Assembly: GCA_903813345.2 (NCBI GenBank) | Contig: CAIIXF020000005.1 | Coordinates: forward strand, 32,305,375 to 32,369,374 | Source: Owenia fusiformis | Taxonomy: Eukaryota > Annelida > Polychaeta > Sabellida > Oweniidae | Length of the DNA stretch: 64,000 bases | Direction: 5' to 3' | Shown: positions 48,742 to 60,374 of the stretch, piece after piece | Layout: every line of letters begins with the position of its first letter | How positions within the stretch are numbered: position 1 is the first letter of the stretch | Made by a program: the position numbers and the translations under genes | The notes under the pieces: model-generated | The model's database searches: none | What the model saw: the letters and a program-made list of their open reading frames with translations, nothing else | What the model was told of the DNA's origin: nothing

Positions 48742-49086
48742 TGGGATTTCACATGGGGTTGTAGTGAGGCAATTTTTATATCATTGAGGCAATTTTTTGT
48801 GAATGAGGCAAAATGGATGACCATACATGAAATACAGACTTCCTTGGATTATAGTTGAAATCTATTGTTTAATATCATGTTGCATTCATATGCATATTTG
48901 GCATATACATGTATAGGATTTCACATGGGGGGTGCAGTAAGGCAATTTTTTTTATATCTTTGAGGCAATTTTTTGTGAATGAGGCAAATTGGATGACCAA
49001 ATACAGACTTGATAAACTTTCTTGGATTATAGTTAAAAATCTATTGTTTAATATTATATTACATTTGTATGCATATTTGGCATGAC
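48742..49086 (+). repeat. 174-bp tandem duplication
   Basis: GGATTTCACATGGGG followed by GAGGCAATTTTTTGTGAATG occurs at 48742 and 48916, and the whole unit is repeated with small changes. Confidence 0.85.
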
Positions 49087-49489
49087 ATATACCTGCTGTT
49101 GTTGTGAAGGATCAATCTGAGAAGGGCATGGGTCTAATTAATATCACATTACACCTGTTCTCAGGACGAATCTAATAAATACTTCAGTGGAAGGAGCAAA
49201 GGTTACAATGTCTAGTATACCTGACCATTGTCTTTGGAAAACCTAGTATTTATTATGCATTGCTGTGTGGTATAATTAAGAGTAGGTCTTCCTTCAAACA
49301 AATGAAAATGATAAACAAAGAAAAATTTGAAGGATTGTGTTGCAGAAGTTAAGATAGTGCCAGTGTCCAAAATTAAGAAGTTTGAACATTACAAAATTAC
49401 ATTAATGCCCAGATATAAAAGTGTAATTTACACTGAATACTGCCCAATGTGGATGCATTCAGGAGATAAAGATTAGGAATGGACTCTTG

Positions 49490-50441
49490 TTTCATCTACA
49501 ATATGACAACATATCACTGGAACCATGACTTGGTAAGTTCTTGTTTCATCTACAATATGACAACATATCACTGGAACCATGACTTTGGTAAGTTCTTGTT
49601 TCATCTACAATATGACAACATATCACTGGAACCATGACTTGGTGAGATCTTATTTCAACTACAATATGACAACATATCACTGGAACCGTGACTTGGTGAG
49701 TTCTTATTTCATCTACAATATGACAACATATCACTGGAACCATGACTTGGTAAGTTCTTGTTTCATCTACAATATGACAACATATCACTGGAACCATAAC
49801 TTGGTGAGTTCTTATTTCATCTACAATATGACAACATATCACTGAAACCATGACTTGGTAAGTTCTTGTTTCATCTACAATATGACAACATATCACTGGA
49901 ACCATGACTTGGTAAGTTCTTATTTCATCTACAATATGACAACATATCACTGGAACCATGACTTGGTAAGTTCTTATTTCATCTACAATATGTCAACATA
50001 TCACTGGAACCATGACTTGGTAAGTTCTTGTTTCATCTAAAATATGACAACATATTACTGGAACCATGACTTGGTGAGTTCTTATTTCATATACAATATG
50101 ACAACATATCACTGGAACCATGACTTGGTGAGTTCTTATTTCATCTAAAATATGACAACATATCACTGGAACCATGACTTGGTGAGTTCTTATTTCATCT
50201 AAAATATGACAACATATTACTGGAACCATGACTTGGTGAGTTCTTATTTCATATACAATATGACAACATATCACTGGAACCATGACTTGGTGAGTTCTTG
50301 TTTCATCTACAATATGACAACATATCACTGGAACCATGACTTGGTAAGTTCTTATTTCATCTACAATATGTCAACATATCACTGGAACCATGACTTGGTA
50401 AGTTCTTGTTTCATTTACAATATGACAACATATCACTGGAA
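49490..50441 (+). repeat. 54-bp minisatellite containing donor-like sequence (left block)
   Basis: About 18 units read CATCTACAATATGACAACAT + ATCACTGGAACCATGACTTG + GTAAGTTCTTGTTT. Most units contain TTG|GTAAGT or TTG|GTGAGT, a close match to the 5' splice-site consensus. Frames on both strands reflect the 54-bp period. Confidence 0.93.
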
Positions 50442-52770
50442 CAGAGATCACGGTAGACGTTCGCCATTCGCCAATTGCGAATTTTCGAAAGAGGTGGCGA
50501 AAAATATGTAAAGGTATTTCGCAGTTATGGCGAATTAGAGGTGTCACGGTTTCCCGATATTGGACCGAATTTCGGTCCAGATGCTTCGGTTCGGGACATG
50601 GGACAGAAAGGGTTAATATCGGTACATAGATTCCTTCACTAAAATGCATAAAAACGTGTAGAAATAGCGAGGAACACCTCCGATTTCGTTCTGAAATATT
50701 TTCACTTACCTCGTACCTTGATTACACTTCTTTGCATTGAAAAGTGTTATTAACGGACCCGCGATTTCAGGTAGATGGTAATGCTTGTTCGTAAATTTCT
50801 TCATCGTCGCTCGCAAATCTAGTGCATTATCAGTATGCCGGATGTAGGAAAGAAATTGAAAAATCGAGCCGGTGTAATAGATCTAAGTGTCCCCAGTGGC
50901 CAGTGTCCGTGGGACAGTTAACCCTGGGGATGCTTGTCCGTCGGACAGTTAACTCCAAGTTTTAAGTGTCCCCCTTGAAGTTTTGAATGTCCCCTTGGGG
51001 ACACTAAAAACCAGCATCATTCGAAAGCTAGTTTTTAGTGCCCCCCCCCCCCCCTTTATTTTATGTATTAACTAATAATGCATTTTATCATTAATAAGTC
51101 ATCGAGCACTACTCTGTCACGTTAAATATAGGCCAAATATAACACCATTCACAAAATGTAAGTATATTTATAGCGTATATGTACTCCTAAATAAAAATGT
51201 TTGGTCAATTTGAAGCAAGTTGAAATTTAGTCTTGAAAAGTTTCGAAATTTGACCTTTTTTCCGTTTTTGAGGTCTAATATCTCAAAACTGTCGCACAAT
51301 TTTAATGGATAGTCAACTGCTTATATGTGTAGAACCTTTAGTGGAATATATATTCTGACTTTTATCAAAAAATATTGATTTATAATCATCAACTTTGATA
51401 AACTAAGAAAACACAGTTTGTGATTTAGTTTGATGACCTTGACAATTGACCTTTCAAAGGAGTGGTATCGATATGATGAACTTTTTGAACACGCGTTTTC
51501 ATCAAAACATTCTGAAAGATTTACACATCGTCCATTTAGTGGTCATCTTTTGGATGGTAACATTATAATTTGAATTATATATATAGACTTTTCTCTATAT
51601 TGTTTTAGAAAAACACATCAGACACTTTTTTCTTGGTATCATATATTCGGAATGAAATGAAATATCTATCCGAACCTCATTGGAACAAAACGACATATAA
51701 GCACAACGTGTTTAGGTCAATTGTACAAAGGAAAGTTTGGTTGATTTTAAATAAGTATCTTGTTAATGAAATGAAAGGTTTATCTTAATTTTTATCTATT
51801 TTAGGGGTTTTGTTTTAAGTTTTTGGATACTTTTTGTTAAATCAACCCAAATTTTCTTTGTATAACTATAATATTGAGAGGTCTAAGAAAATGTTGTTTA
51901 TGCTATTTTGTTCCAACAAGGTTCGGAAAGACATTTTATTTCATTCTCAAGAGTTCGTAAAAAGGAACAAAAAACAATTACATAAAAAAATGTTAACAAA
52001 AACAGTTATATAAAATATATATGCATTATTTTTGCATTAAATTGTTGCCAATCAGTCAACATTACATAAAGGACCGTGTTTTTTACAGAATGTTTCCAAT
52101 AAATGGTTTAAGAGAAAAACATTGTTGAATTCACTTCACCATATCGATACTTATCCTTTGACTTTCTTAGACATCAGTGGGTCTTTTTGTGATTAAATAA
52201 ACCTAAATTTGAACCCAGAAGGTCAAAATAAAGGTCAGATTTGTGTTCCCGGGGATTTGTAGATGATTTTGAAAAATAAATTGGTCAATTTGAAGCAATA
52301 TGACCATTTTTTTTTCGTCAATTATCTCAAAAACGGTAAAGATTTAACGCAAACATATAGTAAGCAATTTGTAGGGAATGCTTATCTAGTTACATTTTAA
52401 TTCATTGCAAGAAATAATCATGAAATATGAAGACGAAATCTGAGAAACTTAAAAAAACTCTGATTTGACCTAGATTTGTCCTTTGACCTTGACCTAGATA
52501 AAAATTCATTCCCTGCCAAGTGCAGCTCAGGTCCTTAGTAGAAGCATATAAGAGTTATCTCAGACCTAGCTAGAAGTAGGAGAAAAGTGGTTAGGAGGAA
52601 TAAATAAAAAAATAAATAAAGAATATCTATAAAAACTGGTGGTATCCTTTGAAAATGTAAAAATGGGCACCAATAATAATAGGCTACAATATAGAATACT
52701 ACAATCTATTGAGACAATATAACATACAATACAATATAAACGGTGCAGACGGTTAATATATTTACACATG

Positions 52771-52870
52771 ATATATCAATGCAGGATTCGAACCTGGAAC
52801 CTAATAAATACAAACACAATTAATAAATACGCATTATGCCAACGCCTATACCATTACGCCACAGTGGGAG
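52771..52870 (-). repeat. tRNA-derived SINE-like sequence
   Basis: On the minus strand an A-box-like GTGGCGTAATGG (52851-52862) is followed by GGTTCGAATCC, a perfect B-box (52784-52794 in plus coordinates). The acceptor stem does not pair, so it is a SINE head or tRNA pseudogene, not a functional tRNA. Confidence 0.6.
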
Positions 52871-53067
52871 AGATGCCGATATCCGATTTCGACTACACTA
52901 TAACTTGGATCCTAGTAACTACAAGTATTAAATCCTATCAACGGGGGACATTACAATCTGTTACTGTGACAGATCTGAGAGTCTCCCCAGTTATAACTGT
53001 CTCCCCATTTTACCCTTGTTGATATAGGAAATAAAACCTGGTTTTCAATGTCCTCCAATGGACAGCC

Positions 53068-53110
53068 AACCCTAGGGATCGGGGTCCTACGGACCCCGAT
53101 CCCTAGGGTT
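53068..53110. repeat. Perfect 20-bp hairpin in the third-layer element
   Basis: AACCCTAGGGATCGGGGTCC, a 3-base loop TAC, then its exact reverse complement. It lies in the right arm of the 50868-53163 element. Confidence 0.95.
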
Positions 53111-53606
53111 GTCTGTCCCACGGACACTGACCACCGGGGGACACTTAAATCTGTTACACCGGCATCTAAGTCGAAAAAGTCGGCAGTTTGGAAGTATTTT
53201 GGGACTCCGATATCACAAGGTAAACGAATTGGTAATATTACACCGTGCAGACTATGTGAAATGCCGATCACATTCGCGGCAGATGCTTTACATTCAATTT
53301 TAATGGACGTTTTTTTATTCCTGAATATGATTTTGAAAAGTGAAACTGAAAGTGAAACTGTCATCATCAGACATTTCATCATTTTTATTTTTAATGTTCT
53401 GTCCCGTCCCGTCCCGAAAGTAACGTGTTGAGACCATTTGTACCGTTCCGTACCGTACCGAAATTTTCTTGGACCGTGACACCTCTATTGCGAATTCCCT
53501 TTTTTACGGTTTTTCAAAATGGCTAATTCATATTTTGGTTGGCTAAAAATATTTTGGAAGATTTAGCCACAATGGCTAACAAGTTTTTTCAACTATCGTG
53601 ATCTCT

Positions 53607-53835
53607 GCACTGGAACCATGACTTGGTGAGTTCTTATTTCAACTACAATATGACAACATATCACTGGAACCGTGACTTGGTGAGTTCTTATTTCAACGAC
53701 AATATGACAGCATATCACTGGAACCGTGACTTGGTGAGTTCTTATTTCATCTACAATATGACAACATATTACTAGAACCATGACCTGGTAAGTTCTTATC
53801 TAAAATATGGCAACAAATCACTGGACTATGACTTG
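53607..53835 (+). repeat. 54-bp minisatellite (right block)
   Basis: About four further units of the 49490 array, more diverged, continuing directly after the nested insertion. Confidence 0.9.
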
Positions 53836-56215
53836 GTAAATTAAAGACAAAATTGTTTACAAGACATGTATGGTGTGTGAATGTAAAACTTCCAATTTTC
53901 ATTCAAGTCATGCAAAACAGTGAAAGCTTTAAAGATCCCTATCAATTGCAAAATTCCCTAAGACAAATATGTGACATGTTCAGATTATGGCGCATCTTTA
54001 TATTGATTAAGGCTACAGATAAGATTAGCTCTTCAACAAATATTAATCCTTTGAGAATACTAAATACATTTTGGGAGAACTTAATTAGTCTTTTTATTGA
54101 AATATATGGACCACTACTATCATAGAAATATACCCTGGATCCTCACAAGGTTTTACAAGTGTTTCATTAGTAGCAGCCATTACGCGATTTTCTATTCAAT
54201 TATTTTTGCCAAAATTGCCTGTTGTATTGACAAATACAAGTGTTAACATGTCAACATTGTAATTTCTAGTAATTTTGTCATTTGTTTTCATTGGTTTTGT
54301 GAAGTCACAACCACAAGTGTTGACTTATTGTTATAGTCTCCAACTTGTTTGTACACAGTGTTCAGTGGTGTTGAGATTCGGCAGTCAGTGGTTGGTGATC
54401 CATGTCTGTAAAAATGGTAGATGGTGGCATTTAGCAGTGGATGCCTTGTCTGTTTCTTCTATATTAAGAGTGTTCAATATATTTTCTGAATGTTAGAATA
54501 TGTATTGATGATATCAGTTATATTTCTAGGGACTCAGTTAATATCTTGGGTTTTCAATAGAGGGCATACTTGTATATGTCTTGTATATTTATACTTTTGT
54601 TTATTGTCCATAAACCATTATTAGGGGTTAAAGCCAAAATGCCTTCAAAAATGTAAGACTACATCCCCTCCTCAAATCAACTTAAAATATGTAGATAAAA
54701 ATAATTTGGGAAAAACAATCAACATGTACTGTGAACTTTGCTTATACGGCTATATACTTGCATTATTTTAAAGAGAACTCTCAATGTTAAAAGGAACTCT
54801 CATTAGGGGAATTTTCCATTTCAAATCTCATTATATCTCTCCCATCGTGGATTGAGATTCCCCTGGTATTCCATGATGGAAACTCTCATCTATAGTTCTA
54901 TGAACTCTTGTTCAGTTCCACACATGTTCATCATGATATGGTTATTAGTTTGTTAATTAACTTGATCTCTAATGGCCTCCAAGTTCAAGCTCAGGTAGAT
55001 CTGTTTCACGAATATAATACTTTATTGGTAATATTTTGAAATAGGTTTTTAAAATCATTATATTTAAATTATATAGGTTTACATACTTTTATATAAAAAA
55101 CATAACTGAGCAACAGAATGTCACTTTGAAAATGTGAATTGAATAATATATTCTGACCAACTACCCGTAAAATCAATTGGTGAGTGATCAGTTCCTTTTA
55201 CACCATGTGAAACCACCAAATTGTGCTGGAATTTCAGTAAAACAAGCCATACAAGTTCAAGTTAATTATGCATTCATAGAACTTGATGAACTCTTTCCAG
55301 GTATATATCATTTTAATAATTATTTCCCCAAGCCTTCATTTGTTTCCTGTCAGAATGTCCATATCATTTGTTAAAATAACACGAGCATATGGTGGCCTGT
55401 ATCTAACAATGTAATAATGCCTTGGAGTTTTCTGGAGTGCCATGGAGAGCCATGGAGATAAGGAATGATTGCACTACATAGTTGCCAGGATGGATATAGA
55501 TACTTTTGATCTATCAAGCAATGTATATGGGGGATTGAAACGTTGTTATTAAGCCAACTCATATAATAAGTGTTATATGATCAATTATCAACAATAAACA
55601 GATCCTCAATTATAGGGAGCTTTCAGCATTTGATGCACAATTTCTTAAGAAGCTCTGTTTTCGGCATTTGCAATCCATTATCATTTCTGGTAACTGTAGG
55701 TAGTACCAACTCGATATTGACCCTAACCTTGATCGACGACAGTGGCAGAATGGGTTATACTTTATTATTTATTCTGTATCTCTAGTTCATTCTTACATCA
55801 TTGATTGTTCGAATGATTGATTGTGCATAATGATTGATTGTGCAGAATGATATATGTTGACTGATTGTGCTTAATAATGTTTAAACTGGTTATGCTGAAA
55901 TATCATAGACTTAATTGAAATTAATCGAAGGATTATGCTGTAATATGTTTTTTGTTATTATTATGCATATTGTTATAGTCTCCAACTTTTTTGTGGATGG
56001 TGTTGGTGGTTGGCGTCTGTAACAAATGACAGATATTTACATTTCTCATGTAATGCCTTGTTGCATGATTGCTTTTGGTTTATTAATTGTGTACTGATTT
56101 GTGATTGATTGATCAGTTGATTGATTGATTGGTTGATTAGTTGATTGATGGATGCATTGTTCATATAACATAATACTAAAAATTTTTACTTGGCAAACTT
56201 CTCTTCTCTTTACAG
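53836..56215. other. Intron-like DNA; two family A Helentron-like elements
   Basis: Family A elements lie at 54301-54450 (AAGTCACAACCACAAGTGTT to GATGCCTTGT) and 55966-56061 (TTGTTATAGTCTCCAACTTT to TAATGCCTTGTTG). A GATT/TTGATT-rich microsatellite is at 56105-56150. The 53853-54125 open frame has no matching splice sites and is not called. Confidence 0.5.
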
Positions 56216-56233
56216 GTTGTAGGCTTTAAATGA
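56216..56233 (+). CDS. Gene 1, possible terminal coding exon
   Basis: A strong acceptor (CTTCTCTTCTCTTTACAG) is followed in phase 0 by five codons (VVGFK) and TGA. It fits the phase of exon 8 and would end gene 1. A similar sequence with CTGCAG|ATTGTAGGCTTTAA occurs at 59017. So short an exon cannot be proved from sequence alone. Confidence 0.35.
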   Translation, partial: VVGFK

Positions 56234-56730
56234 TGTGTTTTCACTGTATTTTCTAGTAGTTTTTTCATTAATAGGAAGTCATCTTCACCTGACTTCATCT
56301 GCCACCAATAAGTCTATGCAAAGTTTTATTTGAACGTCTTTATGTATGAGCTCGTCTTGAAAGATTCCGCTATATATAATAATATTTTATTCAACTGTAA
56401 GAGGTCACAATTACATACAAATCATGCAGCGTCATTCAAAATATATAAAAAAGAGATTCACAAGTTAAAACTTTGATTTACGCATGGAGGCAAGCAGTAT
56501 TAGATACACTGAGCTGCAATCCAAGAATCTGTTGATTGGAAAGTACTGTCTCAACCTGTTAAGCACCTGGGTTCAAATTCATTAGTGTTAGGGACTTAAT
56601 GTGCAGTTTATAATGCAAGGCATTAGTAAAAGTGTCAAAGGATGTAAAACAGTGAGAGGCTCAAATCATAGTCATTAGGGACAAAAACAAAACCACATAC
56701 ACTTAAACTATTTGTATTAAAGTATGGAAA

Positions 56731-56997
56731 ATGGCTAGTTTGGAAGAGACAAATACTACAGCAGATTTTAAAACTCAGATCACACTAAGAAGATCTTTAA
56801 ACCTGCAAAGTTATTCTGAACTTGATAAACTTATCATGAAACGGAGGAGAATGACATTCTCCAGTGGTTGTCGCATGGTGACATTTATCCTTACTCTACA
56901 TGGACGGTTGAAACTTAATAGTTTTAACAATTATGTGAAAAAGATATTAAATAGATGCCGATGTAGTAAATGTTTGGAGAAACTCGAAAGGAAGCGG
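56731..56997 (+). CDS. Gene 3, first coding exon (hypothetical)
   Basis: An ATG in strong context (AAAATGG), with an in-frame TAA 27 bp upstream, opens 89 codons: MASLEETNTTADFKTQITLR, then LDKLIMKRRRMTFSSGCRM, and a Cys-rich end CRCSKCLEKLERKR. It stops at a CGG|GTATGT donor in phase 0. The product is basic and unrecognised. No homology could be judged by eye. Confidence 0.4.
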
Positions 56998-57523
56998 GTA
57001 TGTTGTCTAAATAGTCTTTACCTATTATATATTTACAAAAGAACTTGCTTCATAATATAACGGTTTCACTGTTATGTTTTTGAATTGAACCATTAATCAT
57101 AGGATGTGTAAAAATGAATTTGTATCGGTTCAAATAAGATATAAGCAAATACAAGACTCGTATAAAAAATGAATCACTTAAAACAAGGTCTAGCCACCTA
57201 CAATAAAAATAAATTGAGGACAAATCATTGGTGAGGCATTCTATTTCATTTATAGTGATGCACTTTAGAGAGAAAAAAGATTCAATATTTTGAAATTAAT
57301 GGATGTAATTTCATAGTTAATATAATGCCCTAAAAATGACAATATCTTGTATATATATATATTGTATAAGACAGTATCTTGATATTTTTCTTTGATTCGT
57401 GACTTGAGATTGTGAGTTCTACTTAAGTTTCAAATAGAGCCAATCTAAATAAAGCTAGACACCTATAGCTCAGAAACCTGGATGCTAAACCAGTGCATGT
57501 TTTGTGTCTTGTTTTTCCCACAG

Positions 57524-57562
57524 AACCACATGAATAAGAGAGAAGCATTCTTCAGCTTGTAA
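57524..57562 (+). CDS. Gene 3, possible last coding exon
   Basis: The strong acceptor GTCTTGTTTTTCCCACAG precedes 12 codons (NHMNKREAFFSL) and TAA in phase 0, matching the donor at 56998. The joined protein would be 101 residues. Confidence 0.3.
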   Translation, partial: NHMNKREAFFSL

Positions 57563-57642
57563 ACTATAAAGCTAACCACAGTCTCTTTGAGAGACCGATT
57601 GTCGTTCAAAACGTGAATTCATATATATGTACTTTACTATAT

Positions 57643-57820
57643 ACAGTAAAACCTGTTTTGGTGAACACCTCTCCATAGAGAACACATGTGTTTAGTGAAC
57701 ACCACTTCAAGACACAATTTACATGGACTCCTATATAAAATCCACTCTATGTAGTGAAGACTTACATACAGTGAACACTTTTGTGGCTCTATAGGTGTTC
57801 ACTAGAAACATGTTTTACTG
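57643..57820. repeat. Foldback element, AGTAAAACCTGT family
   Basis: Starts CAGTAAAACCTGTTTTGGTG and ends AGAAACATGTTTTACTG. The interior carries GTGAACACC and its complement GGTGTTCAC. Confidence 0.85.
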
Positions 57821-58254
57821 CACTCATATCTGACCAATCAATGATGTATAATAAAATGGTGTACCCATTTTTGAAGTATGGTTCAATTCCAAGCAATCTA
57901 TTCTGATCTCTGATCTATTTTATAATTATGTCAGTATATTGAGTAATCCCATCTTTGGACCACCAAGCTTAAAGCACCTGCAAAGAATATTTTAAGAAAA
58001 AATAGTTTTCCATTCTAATTTGAGTGTGTAATCTGCAAACCATTAGAGCCTGTAGTAGGAAGAGGAAATATAACACCTGCTTTTAAAAAAATCTTTTTAT
58101 ATATATTTGGAAGATCTTGCATTCAGAAACGACCAATTATGAAAAAAGTTTCCTTCCTTTAAGTCTATGATCTGAAAGACAAATGCATTTGGTTGAAGTT
58201 ATAAACAATATCTAAGCTAAAAAACATGCAATTAAGTCATTTTGCAAACAAGTT

Positions 58255-58890
58255 GATATATAATTCATAAAACACCTTTATGTCATGGTCATGAAAACTT
58301 GTTGATATGATTAATATAAAACACCTCTATGTCATGGTCATGAAAGTTCGTTATATAATTAATAATACACCTCTATGTCATGGTCATGAAAGTTCGTTAT
58401 CTAATTAATAAAACACCTCAATGTCATGGTCATAAAAATTAGTTATATAATTAATAAAACACCTCTATGTCATGGTCATGAAAGTTTGTTATATAATTAA
58501 TAAAACACCTCTATGTCATGGTCATGAAAATTAGTTATATAATTAATAAAACACCTCTATGTCATGGTCATAAAAATTAGTTATATTATTAATAAAACAC
58601 CTCTATGTCATGGTCATGAAAATTAGTTATATTATTAATAAAACACCTCTATGTCATGGTCATGAAAGTTTGTTATATAATTAATAAAACACCTCTATGT
58701 CATGGTCATGAAAATTAGTTATATAATTAATAAAACACCTCTATGTCATGGTCATAAAAATTAGTTATATTATTAATAAAACACCTCTATGTCATGGTCA
58801 TGAAAATTAGTTATATATTTGATAAAACACCTATATGTCATGGTCTCGAAAACTGGTTGATATAATTAATAAATCACTTATATGTCAGTG
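58255..58890 (+). repeat. 46-bp minisatellite
   Basis: About 14 units of ATTAATAAAACACCTCTATG + TCATGGTCATGAAAATTAGT with few changes. Confidence 0.93.
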
Positions 58891-59724
58891 GTCATAAAAT
58901 ATATTAATGCATTTTCTGGGAACAATTTGATTTTACTGACTTCTTGAAAGAGGAATATTACTGTCAGTGTTTAAGTATTGAGAACTAATCCATGGTAATT
59001 CATACCTGCAGATTGTAGGCTTTAATCAGGAATCAATATGTCTAGATCTACAAGCCTCTATTTAGATTAACACTTATTAAATCCTGCGACAAGGGTAGCT
59101 TAGAACACCCCTACCATTAATTATTATACCGTAGTTGCATAAAGTTTGGATCAAGTTGAGTGATTATGGATTGTACTCTTATAGATTTATTTAGATATCA
59201 GAGATATATATTAATACAATTTGGAGTTGGAGATGACTATATTTTTTATATAATTTGGAGTTGTATATGACTATGGACTATGACACAAGAGGTGAGTTTG
59301 TTTGTTTCAGTGATTCCATGGAAATGCATAAATTCAATTGTCAGACTGTTCATTAAAATGTTATAATATTATTTCAATGGAGTAAATAAAATAAAACTTT
59401 TCAAAATATACAGACATTACAAACAAGACTGTGTCTCATGAATTTTAAGAACATAAATTTTTAAGATTTTTTAAGAACGTGTACATTTTTCATAAGTAAC
59501 CTAAAAGTATTCAATCAAAGGTTTTTATGTTTTTGCTATTTCTATTTGGTTACATTTGATGAATCCTGTGAAACACACTAGGCTCATCAATGAAATGTTT
59601 AGACATAAAACATAATTAAATTTTTGGCATTATAGTGACACTTTAATGATTCATACCCGTTTACCTGCTACTTAGCCCATTCTTAAATTCAATGTAGCAG
59701 GGAAATAGCATTTGTATCAGGTAT

Positions 59725-59929
59725 AGTAAAACCTGTCTAAGTGGAACACCTCTAAAAAGTGTTCTACTTGGGATGTGTTCTACTTAAAAAGGTTCATTTA
59801 ACATGAAGTCAGTTGGTCTTGGGACCCTGAAAAGTGTTCCACTTCTAGAGGTGTTCCACTTTAGAAAAACCTGTCAAGTTGAACACCTTTTCGCAAATGT
59901 GTTCACTTTACTCAAGTTTCACTGTATGT
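59725..59929. repeat. Foldback element, AGTAAAACCTGT family
   Basis: Starts AGTAAAACCTGTCTAAGTGG and ends GTTTCACTGTATG. The interior repeats GTGTTCCACTT in both orientations; this sequence is closest to the 63-bp unit at 22900-24830. Confidence 0.8.
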
Positions 59930-60374
59930 ATGTTTCACAGATGCCACATACTGCAGGCATGCCATAAATTCTTATAAAACCTTATAGAACTGGGGCAACC
60001 AGCTGTCCTTCTTTTATGCCTTAAAACATATTCAAAAGGTGTTTGACAGTTAGCTCATGGAAGCCAAAAATGTAGCTCTCAAATAAACTTGATTTTACTG
60101 CTACAGATGGATAATTTGGAGTTTTCATCTATATATATATCTGTGTGAAGTTATCAGGAACATGATGGACTAATTCGTATATTAAAAGGATATTATACTT
60201 ATGAGATATTTGGAGTCATAGGATTGAACATTTCTGACAAAGGATTTACAATGTTCTAACATTTATATGGCCATGCACTAAGCCCATGCAACATACAGTA
60301 GGTCAATAACTAGTAACATTTCTTCATTATATTGGTCCAATTATTTTGTAAACATTAGCCAAGTTCTACAAACA

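Larger units (their letters stand above)
50868..53163. mobile_element. Third-layer element with long GC-rich terminal inverted repeats
   Basis: The ends GCCGGTGTAATAGATCTAAG and its near-mirror CTTAAATCTGTTACACCGGC continue for about 130 bp per arm, with GTGTCCGTGGGACAG in both. A clear target duplication is not seen. Its 2.3 kb include a C-run of about 16 (51038), blocks related to family A repeats (TGGTCAATTTGAAGCAAGTT) and a tRNA-like sequence, with no transposase frame. It interrupts the BED-finger coding sequence of the second layer. Confidence 0.7.
50536..53487 (+). mobile_element. Second-layer hAT remnant with BED zinc-finger fragment
   Basis: Perfect 15-bp ends TAGAGGTGTCACGGT/ACCGTGACACCTCTA, flanked by TGGCGAAT and TTGCGAAT (7 of 8 match, consistent with a hAT target duplication). 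Its own sequence is about 660 bp and is split by a third element. The part right of the split encodes SAVWKYFGTPI followed by PCRLCEMPITFAA, a BED-type zinc finger start as in hAT transposases. The part left of it has an ATG at 50835 opening MPDVGKKLKNR in a compatible position. No catalytic domain remains. Confidence 0.75.
50442..53606. mobile_element. Outer hAT-type MITE carrying nested insertions
   Basis: The ends CAGAGATCACGGTAG and CTATCGTGATCTCTG are inverted repeats with one mismatch. The 8-bp sequence CACTGGAA flanks both sides (50434-50441 and 53607-53614), and the second copy is extra relative to the array, so it is a genuine target-site duplication. An 8-bp duplication and a CAGAG start fit the hAT superfamily. 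Only about 210 bp belong to this element (50442-50535 and 53488-53606); the rest is inserted. Confidence 0.85.
14630..56233 (+). other. Gene 1: large multi-exon gene, helical/ARM-like protein with Ser/Pro-rich linker
   Basis: Eight exons (14630-14720, 17588-17778, 19451-20284, 21259-21505, 22492-22649, 30909-32374, 35310-35433, 39217-39285) join with no phase conflict into 1060 codons, or 1049 counted from the first Met. A ninth, tiny exon at 56216-56233 may end the protein. The N-terminal part is rich in amphipathic helices like armadillo/HEAT repeats. A Ser/Pro-rich linker and a conserved-looking C-terminal helical segment follow. A KRVSF motif in exon 3 fits the RVxF docking consensus for protein phosphatase 1, so a scaffold or regulatory role is possible but unproven. 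There is no signal peptide or obvious membrane segment. I do not recognise the family. The introns are large and packed with repeats. Confidence 0.75.

Noticed and set aside
49546-50337. Repetitive open frames on both strands in the 54-bp array
   Set aside because: Both strands are open because the period is a multiple of three. There is no start context, signal or flanking exon.
52771-52870. Functional tRNA gene on the minus strand
   Set aside because: The A and B boxes are good but the acceptor stem does not pair, and the A-B spacing contains an AT-rich non-tRNA stretch.
52951-53382. 143-codon minus-strand frame overlapping the BED-finger region
   Set aside because: It is the shadow of the plus-strand BED coding sequence plus the palindromic arm of the nested element.
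53853-54125. 90-codon plus frame with NSESFKDPYQLQNSLRQICD
   Set aside because: No convincing acceptor, donor or family resemblance was found.
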